This document shows, in pieces, positions 7,406 through 14,833 of a stretch of DNA of 24,072 nucleotides. The position numbers were made by a program, and so were the translations under genes. The notes beneath the pieces are model-generated. The model was not told the origin of the DNA and ran no database searches. It worked only from the letters and a program-made list of their open reading frames with translations. Origin of the DNA: Lachnospiraceae bacterium (lineage in GTDB: Bacteria > Bacillota > Clostridia > Lachnospirales > Lachnospiraceae); NCBI GenBank assembly GCA_014804225.1, contig JAAVAF010000039.1, positions 1 through 24,072 of the forward strand, read 5' to 3'. Each line of letters starts with the position of its first letter. The first letter of the stretch is position 1.

Positions 7406-7434
7406 ATTATATATTGTATTTTACATAAAATCAA
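7406..7434 (-). promoter_or_regulatory. Sigma-A promoter of xerD
   Basis: On the minus strand: TTGATT (7429-7434, 4 of 6), 17-nt spacer, perfect -10 TATAAT (7406-7411). It gives a leader of about 50 nt and shows that xerD can be transcribed apart from spoIIM. Confidence 0.7.
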
Positions 7435-7493
7435 ATATTTTTTCAGAAAATTTCAATTATTTTTCAATATTTTGTAAACAAATCTATATATTG

Positions 7494-7518
7494 TATTGGA
7501 ATATTTTTTATTCCAATA
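7494..7518 (-). other. AT-rich hairpin after spoIIM
   Basis: A perfect 10-bp stem, TATTGGAATA with TATTCCAATA, and a 5-nt loop. It lies 20 nt after the spoIIM stop and could mark the transcript end, but the expected U-run does not follow on the minus strand. Confidence 0.45.
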
Positions 7519-7538
7519 TATTGTTTATAATGTTTGTA

Positions 7539-8219
7539 TTATTTAAAAAATTGCGCTATTCTTTGAATAATTTCTGGATTTATGTAAACTTCAGTAAGGA
7601 TGCCTATGCTCCAAAACAATACTATAACACCTATTTTTTTTATTTTTGTAAGCCTATTATGCAATCCATTTTCTATTATTACATCGTGATTATGGTAATC
7701 CTTTTTGTCACCCGTCCAACTTTTATCAAAAAGCAAGAGAAACGATAAACAGAAAAATATCCCTTGCGGAATAAATAGCATCACAGCAAACAACAGCCCC
7801 TTTACCCCATACTGATAGACAAAGCTAAACATTACAATTCCGATTTCGAAACCGCTCCAGCCAAGAATCGCATAGGAAAATATTACTCTCATAAAACTCG
7901 TTGCGCATATCAGCAAAATGATGAGCTGTCCCAATCGCTTTACCGTCACATATTCAAACAATCCTGCCGCATAAAAATTAAAATCGGAAAGCCTTGCAAT
8001 ATGATCCGTGGAAAATGCGACCGGAAAACGCTCCTCTCCGATCATCTTTATCCCCGACAAATAAAAAAATACCATACCAAGACAAAAGCCTGTCAAAAAA
8101 ACAAGCACTCTGCTATCAGGTACAGTATTTTTGCGATATATTTTTTTATATTTATCATATTCAACTCTGATACAGGCATTCCCGGCAGCATTGTCCATCT
8201 TTTCATTCAGTCTATCCAT
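7539..8219 (-). CDS. spoIIM: Stage II sporulation protein M family (SpoIIM)
   Basis: A 226-aa membrane protein of the SpoIIM (DUF95) family. In B. subtilis SpoIIM, with SpoIID and SpoIIP, drives septal peptidoglycan thinning and engulfment of the forespore. Predicted membrane spans fall near residues 38-56, 97-117, 122-140, 143-163 and 196-213, after a charged cytoplasmic N terminus. The ending GILTEVYINP resembles the family's C-terminal helix. Sequence similarity is modest, so the assignment leans on topology and on order: nudF, spoIIM and xerD are close neighbours in Bacillus also. It sits 40 nt after nudF, probably in one operon. A GGAG precedes the ATG by 6-7 nt. It suggests, but does not prove, an endospore former. 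Confidence 0.78.
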   Translation of the reverse strand: MDRLNEKMDNAAGNACIRVEYDKYKKIYRKNTVPDSRVLVFLTGFCLGMVFFYLSGIKMIGEERFPVAFSTDHIARLSDFNFYAAGLFEYVTVKRLGQLIILLICATSFMRVIFSYAILGWSGFEIGIVMFSFVYQYGVKGLLFAVMLFIPQGIFFCLSFLLLFDKSWTGDKKDYHNHDVIIENGLHNRLTKIKKIGVIVLFWSIGILTEVYINPEIIQRIAQFFK

Positions 8220-8259
8220 TAAGCGCTCCGCAAAGCATTTCTTAATTTAAGACTATGCG

Positions 8260-8796
8260 TCAGCTTAAATATTTATTCTTATACGCAAGAATTGCGGCAA
8301 TCGTCTTTGAATCTTCGATCTCTCCATCATAAATCATTTTTTCAAGAACCGAAAGTTCATAGGGTTTGACATCTACAAATTCGTCCTCATCCAAATGTTG
8401 TGATGTTTTTGCTAAGTCCGTCGCAAGATAGATATCAATCTTTTCATTACAAAATGCCACAGTCGTACGTATTGTAATCAATTTTTCAATTTTACCGCAG
8501 ACATAGCCTGTTTCCTCCTCAAGCTCTCTTGCCGCCGCTTCAATCGTAGGTTCGTTTTTATTTAATCCTCCCGCCGGAATTTCAAGCGTGTACCGGTCAA
8601 GCGCATTTCGATACTGTCTTACCATCAGCAGTCTGCCATCGTCCAAAACAGCAACAGCCGCCGCCGCTCCGTTATGACCGACAAAATCCCACACTGCTGT
8701 CTTTCCGTTAGGCAGCTCAACCGTATCTTTATAATACTTTGTAATTGCTCCCTCACATTGGAGCTCCCTTTTCAATCGCTTTACTTCACCATTCAT
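8260..8796 (-). CDS. nudF: Nudix hydrolase, ADP-ribose pyrophosphatase type
   Basis: Hydrolyses ADP-ribose (or a related nucleotide sugar) to AMP and ribose-5-phosphate. The Nudix box is complete at residues 76-98: Gly76, Glu82, then RELEEETGY (90-98), fitting Gx5Ex7REUxEExGU. The preceding VRQYRNALDR and LEIPAGG are typical of the NudF group. The protein is 178 aa from this start; NudF of B. subtilis is about 185 aa. The start is uncertain. An ATG at 8845-8847 would add 17 residues but lies 5 nt beyond the rny terminator U-run with no ribosome site. I prefer 8796, where MNGEVKRLKREL matches the family N terminus, although the AGGAG at 8810-8814 is 13 nt away. spoIIM follows. Confidence 0.85.
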   Translation of the reverse strand: MNGEVKRLKRELQCEGAITKYYKDTVELPNGKTAVWDFVGHNGAAAAVAVLDDGRLLMVRQYRNALDRYTLEIPAGGLNKNEPTIEAAARELEEETGYVCGKIEKLITIRTTVAFCNEKIDIYLATDLAKTSQHLDEDEFVDVKPYELSVLEKMIYDGEIEDSKTIAAILAYKNKYLS

Positions 8797-8852
8797 TTCA
8801 ATAACAATACTCCTTTCTATAAATACGCTATCATGTTTCTTTTCCATCCTGC

Positions 8853-8888
8853 AAAAAAACCGTCAAAATCCAATATGAATTTTGACGG
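8853..8888 (-). terminator. Rho-independent terminator of rny
   Basis: A perfect 10-bp stem, CCGTCAAAAT (8860-8869) with ATTTTGACGG (8879-8888), a 9-nt loop and seven U (8853-8859) on the minus strand. It begins 21 nt after the rny stop. Confidence 0.92.
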
Positions 8889-8909
8889 TTCTTGTAATGC
8901 TCATTTTAA

Positions 8910-10460
8910 TTATTTCGCATACTCAACGACACGCGATTCTCTGATGACGTTTACTTTTATTTGACCCGGATATTCCAGTTCTGCCTCGATCTGCTTTGAA
9001 ATATCACGCGCCAAAAGCACCATATCCGCATCACTAATCTGGTCAGGAACTACCATAACACGAACTTCCCTACCCGCCTGAATAGCAAAAGATTTATCGA
9101 CACCTTTAAAATTGTTGGTTATTTCTTCTAATTGTTTTAATCTGGTTGTATATGTTTCAAGGGTTTCACGTCTTGCGCCCGGTCTTGCCGCAGAAATAGT
9201 ATCTGCCGCCTGAACCAGACATGCAATCAACGACTGTGCCTCAACATCACCATGATGCGACTCAACAGCATTGATAACAATCGGCGACTCCTTATACTTC
9301 TTACAAAGTTCCGTACCAAGCTGTATATGAGAACCCTCCATCTCATGGTCTACTGCTTTTCCTATATCATGAAGCAAGCCCGCTCTTTTCGCCATTCTGA
9401 CATCAAGCCCCATCTCCGCAGCAAGTAATCCTGCAAGATGTGCAACTTCGATGGAATGCTTCAAAGCATTTTGTCCATAGCTTGTTCTAAATCTCATTTT
9501 ACCAAGAAGCTTTATGAGTTCAGGATGAATGCCATGTACACCTACCTCAAGAGTAGCTGTTTCGCCTTCTTCCTTAATCATATTCTCAACTTCTCTTTGA
9601 GCCTTTTCGACCATTTCTTCAATTCTTGCAGGATGAATACGTCCGTCTACAATCAGCTTCTCAAGCGCTATTCGCGCCACTTCTCTTCTAATCGGATCAA
9701 ACCCGGAAAGAATTACTGCTTCGGGAGTATCATCAATAATAAGCTCTACACCCGTAAGCGTTTCGAGCGTTCTGATGTTTCTTCCCTCTCTACCGATAAT
9801 TCGTCCCTTCATTTCATCATTCGGAAGCTGAACCACCGATATTGTCGTTTCGGATACATGGTCAGCCGCGCATTTCTGGATCGCCGACACAACGTATTCC
9901 TTCGCCTTCTTGTCCGCTTCCTCTTTTGCTCTGCTTTCCATTTCTTTAATCATCACTGCAGTTTCATGTTTTACTTCGTCCTCAACAATTTTTAATAAAT
10001 GTTCTTTTGCCTGTTCAGAGGTTAAACCTGAAATTCGCTCCAGTTCCTGTACGCGCTCATCATTAAGCCTTGCAACCGCTTCTCTCTGCTTTGCAAGCTC
10101 TTCTTCACGTGCTGTCAGACTTGCCTCTTTCTTTTCAAGAGATTCGGCTTTTTTATCAACGCTTTCTTCCTTCTGCTGCACTCTGCGCTCATAACGCTGA
10201 GCCTCTGCTCGGCGCTCTTTGATTTCCTTGTCGAGTTCATTCTTGGTACGAATAGACTCTTCCTTTACCTCCAGAAGTCCTTCACGCTTCTTTGTTTCAG
10301 CAGTTTTCAGTGCTTCGTCAATAATTTCTCTTGCCTTGTCCTCTGCATTTCCAATCGTCGTTTCAATCGACTTCTTATAATTGGAACAATACATCAGACA
10401 GCCTGCTATGCACACAATAATAACAACAATTGCAATTATTGCGATGATCCACCACTGCAT
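8910..10460 (-). CDS. rny: Ribonuclease Y
   Basis: Membrane-anchored endoribonuclease that starts decay and processing of many mRNAs in Firmicutes. Domain order: N-terminal transmembrane helix (about residues 3-24), a long charged coiled coil (about 30-190), a KH RNA-binding domain with GRIIGREGRN (219-228) and an HD metal-dependent domain with LLHDIGKAVDHE (catalytic His364-Asp365). At 516 aa it is full length. The start is the ATG at 10458-10460. An in-frame GTG at 10472 is part of the Shine-Dalgarno itself. It has its own strong promoter (10609-10637), an unusually structured leader of about 140 nt and a strong terminator, so it is a single-gene unit despite lying downstream of recX. Confidence 0.97.
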   Translation of the reverse strand: MQWWIIAIIAIVVIIVCIAGCLMYCSNYKKSIETTIGNAEDKAREIIDEALKTAETKKREGLLEVKEESIRTKNELDKEIKERRAEAQRYERRVQQKEESVDKKAESLEKKEASLTAREEELAKQREAVARLNDERVQELERISGLTSEQAKEHLLKIVEDEVKHETAVMIKEMESRAKEEADKKAKEYVVSAIQKCAADHVSETTISVVQLPNDEMKGRIIGREGRNIRTLETLTGVELIIDDTPEAVILSGFDPIRREVARIALEKLIVDGRIHPARIEEMVEKAQREVENMIKEEGETATLEVGVHGIHPELIKLLGKMRFRTSYGQNALKHSIEVAHLAGLLAAEMGLDVRMAKRAGLLHDIGKAVDHEMEGSHIQLGTELCKKYKESPIVINAVESHHGDVEAQSLIACLVQAADTISAARPGARRETLETYTTRLKQLEEITNNFKGVDKSFAIQAGREVRVMVVPDQISDADMVLLARDISKQIEAELEYPGQIKVNVIRESRVVEYAK

Positions 10461-10464
10461 GTAC

Positions 10465-10477
10465 AGGAGCACCTCCT
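10465..10477 (-). promoter_or_regulatory. Hairpin holding the rny Shine-Dalgarno
   Basis: On the minus strand AGGAG-GTG-CTCCT forms a perfect 5-bp stem, so the ribosome site (AGGAGG, 10472-10477) is paired with the CUCCU just before the start codon. The spacing to ATG is 11 nt, longer than usual. This could lower or gate RNase Y translation; the regulatory role is inference. Confidence 0.6.
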
Positions 10478-10513
10478 TACTCGTATTAAATTTTCATTGT
10501 ACAATCTCAAGCA

Positions 10514-10578
10514 GTACAGACAATATCCTACAGACATTCTGTACCGACTGCATATTATTCAAATGCGCACCCTGCGCA
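10514..10578 (-). promoter_or_regulatory. Structured part of the rny leader
   Basis: Two further stems lie between promoter and start: TGCGC/GCGCA (10564-10568 with 10574-10578) and GTACAGA/TCTGTAC (10514-10520 with 10538-10544). The 10538-10544 arm can alternatively pair through its GUACAG with CUGUAC at 10461-10466, beside the start codon. The octamer TACAGACA is repeated at 10515-10522 and 10529-10536 on the plus strand. Confidence 0.45.
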
Positions 10579-10608
10579 AGAATTAGATGCTGATATTACA
10601 ACACTACA

Positions 10609-10637
10609 ATTTTACCCTTTTCACGTTTCCATGTCAA
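10609..10637 (-). promoter_or_regulatory. Sigma-A promoter of rny
   Basis: On the minus strand: perfect -35 TTGACA (10632-10637), 17-nt spacer, -10 TAAAAT (10609-10614, 5 of 6). It lies 23 nt beyond the recX stop and gives a leader of about 140 nt. Confidence 0.85.
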
Positions 10638-10659
10638 GTGGTATTCATCACATATATTT

Positions 10660-11274
10660 TTACTCAACCGCTCCTACCACTTTGTATATTTTATCAAGTG
10701 AAAAGCCTTTTCGGTACAAAAACGCTATTATTTTGCGTTGTTCTTCAGGGGTGGAATCCTCTCTTTTATAATTTTTTTTTCGTAAAAATTTTTGAATCAG
10801 TGCGTCTTCATCGACCTCAATATTTTTCTCTGCACACTGTGTATATGCATTTTCAAAATCCTGTTTGGATATCCCTTTTTTCTGTAAATCGTTTTCAATC
10901 TGCTTTTTGCTTTTTGTTTCTTTGGCATACTTTACATAAGCCATTGCATACCTGACATCATCTATATACCCATAAGACGCGACATATTCTATCGCATTCT
11001 CTATCACAGTCGGCGGATAGAAACCTTGTTTTAATTTCATCACAAGCTGATATCTTGTGTAGTCTCGGCTTTTTAACAAATTAAGACAGCGCAGTCTTGC
11101 TCTTTTTACAAGCAGTTCCTCCATAATATGATAAAATTTTTCCTCCGAAAGCTCCTCATCTTTTCTGATATTTAGACTTCTGATTTCGCTTTTGTAAAGC
11201 GCAAATACCGCTTCATTGTCTATCACAATCTTGGATTTTGATTTTGAGAGCTCTACGATATCCGTAACTATCAT
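10660..11274 (-). CDS. recX: RecA regulatory protein RecX
   Basis: A small cytosolic protein that binds RecA filaments and tunes strand exchange. It is 204 aa and mostly helical, with the three-helix repeats of the family: ARLRCLNLLKSRDYTRYQL (about 69-87), then YGYIDDVRYAMAYV (about 105-118) and the KKGISKQD region (about 132-139). The C terminus is rich in Lys and Arg with EQRKIIAFLYRKGFS. It starts 31 nt after the recA stop, so the two genes are almost certainly cotranscribed from the SOS-regulated recA promoter. The ribosome site is weak (GGGTG about 9 nt upstream, plus AAGG touching the ATG), which fits low RecX relative to RecA. No terminator is visible after it. Confidence 0.92.
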   Translation of the reverse strand: MIVTDIVELSKSKSKIVIDNEAVFALYKSEIRSLNIRKDEELSEEKFYHIMEELLVKRARLRCLNLLKSRDYTRYQLVMKLKQGFYPPTVIENAIEYVASYGYIDDVRYAMAYVKYAKETKSKKQIENDLQKKGISKQDFENAYTQCAEKNIEVDEDALIQKFLRKKNYKREDSTPEEQRKIIAFLYRKGFSLDKIYKVVGAVE

Positions 11275-11305
11275 CCTTATTTCACCCGCACTGTTTTATG
11301 AAATC

Positions 11306-12394
11306 TTATTCCGCTTTTTCTTCTGCTGCCTTCGTACTTCTTGACTTTGTTTTTTCTTTCGTTTCATTTTCTTCCGGCTGCTGCGCACTCTCTGACACGC
11401 CTTGTAATCCAAAATGCTCGCGCACCTTTGCTTCGATCTCCTTGCAGACTTCGGGATTATCTTTCAAATACTGTTTTGCATTCTCTCTTCCCTGTCCGAT
11501 CTTGTTGCCGTCGTATGCATACCACGCACCACTCTTCATCACGATATTTTCATTCGCCGCCAAATCAAGAATATCTCCTACTGCCGATATTCCCTCACCA
11601 AACATAATATCAAACTCTGCCTCTTTAAATGGTGGCGCGATTTTATTCTTCACAACCTTTACTCTCGTCCGGTTTCCCATGACCTCACCACTTTGCTTGA
11701 GTGACTCAATCCTTCTTACATCAAGACGCACGGACGAATAGAATTTGAGTGCGCGTCCACCTGTCGTCGTCTCAGGATTACCGAACATGATTCCTACCTT
11801 TTCACGCAGCTGATTAATAAAAATAACGGTACAGTTTGACTTGCTGATCACGGCAGTAAGCTTTCTGAGCGCCTGTGACATCAGTCTTGCCTGAAGTCCC
11901 ACGTGCGAATCTCCCATATCTCCATCAATCTCCGCTTTCGGCACCAATGCTGCCACGGAATCGACTACAACAATATCAATCGCGCCCGAACGCACCATTG
12001 TTTCCGTAATCTCAAGTGCCTGTTCACCATTATCAGGCTGTGATATGTATAAATTATCCACGTCGACGCCAATATTTTTTGCATATACGGGATCCAGTGC
12101 ATGCTCTGCGTCAATAAAACCTGCGATACCGCCTCTTTTCTGCACCTCTGCAATCATATGAAGTGTGACGGTCGTCTTACCAGAAGACTCCGGTCCGTAA
12201 ATCTCCACAATTCTTCCCTTGGGTATTCCGCCAAGCCCAAGCGCAATATCAAGACTTAAGGAACCTGTCGGGATTGTTTCGACATTCATCTGTGCACTCG
12301 GATCACCGAGCTTCATTACCGCACCTTTTCCATACTGTCTTTCTATCTGTGAAAGCGCCGCATCCAATGCTTTTAATTTTTCTTCTCTTTCCAT
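11306..12394 (-). CDS. recA: Recombinase RecA
   Basis: Forms ATP-dependent filaments on single-stranded DNA for homologous recombination and triggers LexA self-cleavage in the SOS response. At 362 aa it has the normal length. Walker A GPESSGKT is at residues 67-74. The Walker B region IVVVDSVAALVPKAE, the NQLREKVGIMFGNPET loop region and GRALKFYSSVRLD follow in order. The C-terminal tail is acidic and Lys-rich, as usual. The ATG at 12394 has AGGAG 11 nt upstream. recX follows after 31 nt. The promoter 12460-12488 has a LexA/DinR box in its spacer and a weaker one downstream, so SOS induction is well supported. In many Firmicutes cinA precedes recA; here it does not. Confidence 0.98.
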   Translation of the reverse strand: MEREEKLKALDAALSQIERQYGKGAVMKLGDPSAQMNVETIPTGSLSLDIALGLGGIPKGRIVEIYGPESSGKTTVTLHMIAEVQKRGGIAGFIDAEHALDPVYAKNIGVDVDNLYISQPDNGEQALEITETMVRSGAIDIVVVDSVAALVPKAEIDGDMGDSHVGLQARLMSQALRKLTAVISKSNCTVIFINQLREKVGIMFGNPETTTGGRALKFYSSVRLDVRRIESLKQSGEVMGNRTRVKVVKNKIAPPFKEAEFDIMFGEGISAVGDILDLAANENIVMKSGAWYAYDGNKIGQGRENAKQYLKDNPEVCKEIEAKVREHFGLQGVSESAQQPEENETKEKTKSRSTKAAEEKAE

Positions 12395-12434
12395 TCTAAT
12401 TCAAACTCCTTTTCTTTTTGTTCGCCCTCTGTTC

Positions 12435-12448
12435 GGAACAGATGTTTT
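12435..12448. promoter_or_regulatory. Second, weaker LexA/DinR box before recA
   Basis: GGAACAGATGTTTT fits CGAACRNRYGTTYC at 12 of 14 positions. It lies just downstream of the expected recA transcription start, where bound LexA could also block initiation or clearance. Confidence 0.5.
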
Positions 12449-12459
12449 GTTCTATGTAT

Positions 12460-12488
12460 ACTTTAAAACATTCGTTCGTATTTGTCAA
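12460..12488 (-). promoter_or_regulatory. Sigma-A promoter of recA-recX
   Basis: On the minus strand: perfect -35 TTGACA (12483-12488), 17-nt spacer, -10 TAAAGT (12460-12465, 4 of 6). It gives a leader of about 60 nt. Upstream of it, 12489-12630 shows only A/T-rich sequence and a weak hairpin (12605-12611 with 12620-12626). Confidence 0.85.
12465..12478. promoter_or_regulatory. LexA/DinR (SOS) box in the recA promoter spacer
   Basis: On the minus strand CGAACGAATGTTTT matches the Firmicutes SOS consensus CGAACRNRYGTTYC at 13 of 14 positions. It lies between the -35 and -10 elements, so LexA binding would exclude RNA polymerase. Confidence 0.88.
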
Positions 12489-12630
12489 TGACTTTTTACA
12501 AATATCGAAAAAACATTTCTTTTTCAAAAATACATAGCCGCCAATAATTAAGTTACCATAATCTTTTTACCAAAACAAGTGCGATTTTTGACATTTCAAA
12601 ACACATTGTATTTATTTTTATACAATCATC

Positions 12631-12666
12631 AAAAAACAGGCGCTTCTTTCCGTCGCACCTGTTTTT
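12631..12666 (-). terminator. Rho-independent terminator of the yicC-pgsA operon
   Basis: A 9-bp stem, AAAAACAGG (12632-12640) with CCTGTTTTT (12658-12666), extended by a few inner pairs around a bulge, and six U on the minus strand. It begins about 26 nt after the pgsA stop and separates this operon from recA. Confidence 0.85.
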
Positions 12667-12691
12667 CATCCGTTATCGTTTCTTCCTATCC

Positions 12692-13267
12692 TCAAATATT
12701 TCCGTCAAAAAGTACACTCTTATTCTTTACAAGATAATCCACGAGCGACACCACCGTGAGCACTACCGCAATCCACATAACAATCTGTGTAAGAACATTC
12801 AGTGCGTCAATATTGGCAATCATAAGACATACCATCACCATCTGAAACGTTGTCTTAAATTTCCCCCAATAACTCGCCGCTATGACAACACGGTTGTCCG
12901 CTGCCACAAGCCGAAAACCGCTGATAATAAACTCTCTGCTGATAATGATAATCACAATCCACGCGGGAATTCGCTGTAATTCAATCAGACAAATCAGTGC
13001 CGCACAGACAAGCAGCTTATCTGCAAGTGGGTCCATAAATTTCCCGAAATTTGTCACAAGATTATATTTTCTTGCAATTTTTCCATCAAGAAAATCTGTG
13101 AGACTTGCGATGATAAAAATCGCAAGCGCAATATAATCCGTGTACTGCGCTATCCCGCCAAAAATTGCCGCAAACCATCCCCATTGTGCATACCCGCCAA
13201 GCATCAACAACACAAACGGGACAATCAAAATCACGCGAAAAACGGTCAACTTATTTGGTAAGTTCAT
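12692..13267 (-). CDS. pgsA: CDP-diacylglycerol-glycerol-3-phosphate 3-phosphatidyltransferase
   Basis: Makes phosphatidylglycerol phosphate from CDP-diacylglycerol and glycerol-3-phosphate at the membrane, the committed step to phosphatidylglycerol. It is 191 aa with about five membrane spans. The CDP-alcohol phosphotransferase signature Dx2DGx2ARx8Gx3Dx3D is complete (Asp58, Asp61, Gly62, Ala65, Arg66, Gly75, Asp79, Asp83). The start at 13267 has AGGAG 9 nt upstream. Its first 17 nt overlap the end of rimO, indicating translational coupling. It is the last gene of the operon. Phosphatidylglycerol is also the glycerol-phosphate donor for LtaS-type enzymes such as the one divergently encoded at 16232. 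Confidence 0.96.
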   Translation of the reverse strand: MNLPNKLTVFRVILIVPFVLLMLGGYAQWGWFAAIFGGIAQYTDYIALAIFIIASLTDFLDGKIARKYNLVTNFGKFMDPLADKLLVCAALICLIELQRIPAWIVIIIISREFIISGFRLVAADNRVVIAASYWGKFKTTFQMVMVCLMIANIDALNVLTQIVMWIAVVLTVVSLVDYLVKNKSVLFDGNI

Positions 13268-14588
13268 TGTCAATCTCTCCTATCAAATCATATTCATACG
13301 AGCCTGTGATTTTTACACGCACAAAATCACCCGTCATAAGCTCTTTTGATGTCTGGATAAACACATATCCGTCCACGTTTGGCGCGTCCTTATAGCTTCT
13401 TGCTACGTACGCGTTTTCATCGGGCACTTTTCCCTCAACCATAACCATTAAATGCGCCCCAACCATATCCTGTGCCTTCTCAAAGGCAATCTCCTGTTGC
13501 AGCTCCATCAAATCTGCCTGACGCTCCTGCTTTATTTCTTCCTCAATCTGCGCGTCAAACAATGCTGCGGGCGTGTCCTCCTCCGGCGAATACAAAAAGA
13601 CACCAAGCCTGTCAAACTCCAGCTCATCAATAAACTCCATCAGACTTTCATGGTCCTCTTTTGTTTCTCCCGGAAAACCCGTGATCAATGTTGTCCTAAG
13701 ACAAATATCAGGAATTTCTGTACGCAGCCTTGAAACGATCTCCATAAGCTCCTGTCTTGTTGTTCTTCTGCCCATTCGCTTTAAGATGCTGTCTGCTGCG
13801 TGCTGTATCGGAATATCAAGATAATGACAGATCTTTTTTTCCGTTTTGATTGTATCAATCAACTCTTGTGTGATTTCCTCAGGATAACAGTACAGGATTC
13901 TAATCCAATAAAGTCCTTCTATCTCGCAAAGTCTGTGCAGAAGCTTGGGCAGACTCTTTTCTCCGTACAAATCCACGCCATACAACGTGGTTTCCTGTGC
14001 CACAAGAATGAGCTCTTTTGCGCCGAATGCCACAAGCTCACGCGCCTCGGCGATCAAACTCTCCATAGGGATACTTCTATAATTTCCGCGCACCTTTGGA
14101 ATAATGCAATACGAACAATGCTTGTCACAGCCCTCCGCAATTTTCAAATAAGCAAAATGTCCACCCGTTGTGACAATCCGCTTCTTATCATAAACGGGCT
14201 TTTTATTGATATCTTCTATATAATTTTTCGCAGCGCCCAAAAGCACATCTTCAATCGCATCAATAATCTTGTCGATTGCTGTCGTACCTACAATTACATC
14301 GACCTCCGGAATTTCCGCCTGAATCTCATTACTGTAGCGCTGTGCAAGACACCCCGCTGCAATTAGGGCCTTAATGCTGCCACTTTTGCGAAGCTCTGCC
14401 ATTTCCAAAAGTGTATTAATGCTTTCCTGCTTGGCATCATTAATAAAGCAGCATGTGTTGACTACCACCACATCTGCTTCATTTTCATCGTCCGTCATCG
14501 TATAACCTTTTTGCACAAGCATGCCAAGCATCATCTCTGTGTCCACGAGATTTTTATCGCATCCAAGTGAAATAAATAAGATCTTCAT
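13251..14588 (-). CDS. rimO: Ribosomal protein S12 methylthiotransferase RimO
   Basis: A radical-SAM enzyme that methylthiolates an Asp of ribosomal protein S12. It is 445 aa. The N-terminal UPF0004 domain carries the auxiliary cluster cysteines Cys10 (LGCDKN), Cys46 and Cys80. The radical-SAM CxxxCxxC is CDKHCSYC (Cys154, 158, 161). A TRAM domain follows at about 375-440. SLGCDKNLVDTE separates RimO from the tRNA enzymes MiaB and MtaB, which read differently here. It starts 11 nt after rpoZ; the ribosome site (AGAGG) overlaps the rpoZ stop and is 15 nt away, which is long. pgsA overlaps its 3' end. Confidence 0.96.
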   Translation of the reverse strand: MKILFISLGCDKNLVDTEMMLGMLVQKGYTMTDDENEADVVVVNTCCFINDAKQESINTLLEMAELRKSGSIKALIAAGCLAQRYSNEIQAEIPEVDVIVGTTAIDKIIDAIEDVLLGAAKNYIEDINKKPVYDKKRIVTTGGHFAYLKIAEGCDKHCSYCIIPKVRGNYRSIPMESLIAEARELVAFGAKELILVAQETTLYGVDLYGEKSLPKLLHRLCEIEGLYWIRILYCYPEEITQELIDTIKTEKKICHYLDIPIQHAADSILKRMGRRTTRQELMEIVSRLRTEIPDICLRTTLITGFPGETKEDHESLMEFIDELEFDRLGVFLYSPEEDTPAALFDAQIEEEIKQERQADLMELQQEIAFEKAQDMVGAHLMVMVEGKVPDENAYVARSYKDAPNVDGYVFIQTSKELMTGDFVRVKITGSYEYDLIGEIDNELTK

Positions 14589-14599
14589 ACGTATGCTTT

Positions 14600-14833
14600 T
14601 TAATCCTCTTCCGGCATAATTTGTATCTGTCCTTTGTCAAGCTCCTCAATCGCGATCGAAAGTGCTTTTGTCTGCTTTGTCGATACAAAAGGCTCCTCGC
14701 CGGCAATAATCTGCCGTGCCCTTTTAGAAGTTGCCATAACAATAGAATAACGACTGTTTACAACAGGCGCCTCTCCCTGTTCCACATTACTGTTGACCAC
14801 TTTCATTAAATCTGAGTAAGACGGATGTAACAT
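14600..14833 (-). CDS. rpoZ: RNA polymerase omega subunit
   Basis: The small subunit that helps assemble and stabilise RNA polymerase by binding beta-prime. It is 77 aa, the usual size. The core MVVNSRYSIVMATSKRARQI-type block is present (NSRYSIVMATSKRARQI), followed by KALSIAIEEL and an acidic end. Two in-frame ATGs occur. I chose 14831-14833 because GAGG is about 8 nt away; the ATG at 14837-14839 is only 2 nt from it. It lies between remA and rimO. In most Firmicutes guanylate kinase (gmk) sits between remA and rpoZ, and here it does not. Confidence 0.93.
   Translation of the reverse strand: MLHPSYSDLMKVVNSNVEQGEAPVVNSRYSIVMATSKRARQIIAGEEPFVSTKQTKALSIAIEELDKGQIQIMPEED

Noticed and set aside
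7380..7748. A plus-strand frame of 122 codons opposite the end of spoIIM
   Set aside because: It is mostly low-complexity A/T translation crossing the xerD promoter and the spoIIM 3' end, with no ribosome site.
9438..9995. A 185-codon plus-strand frame opposite rny
   Set aside because: It is a shadow of the rny coding sequence with no domain or start signal.
12588..12616. A plus-strand TTGACA with a TTTATT at 17 nt, which could make a short RNA ending at the pgsA terminator
   Set aside because: The -10 is poor and the predicted RNA of about 45 nt would be little more than the terminator hairpin, so chance in A/T-rich DNA is the simpler reading.
12605..12626. A 7-bp hairpin ATTGTAT/ATACAAT upstream of the recA promoter
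   Set aside because: It is short, all A/T but one pair, and adjacent to a proper terminator; it is probably chance.
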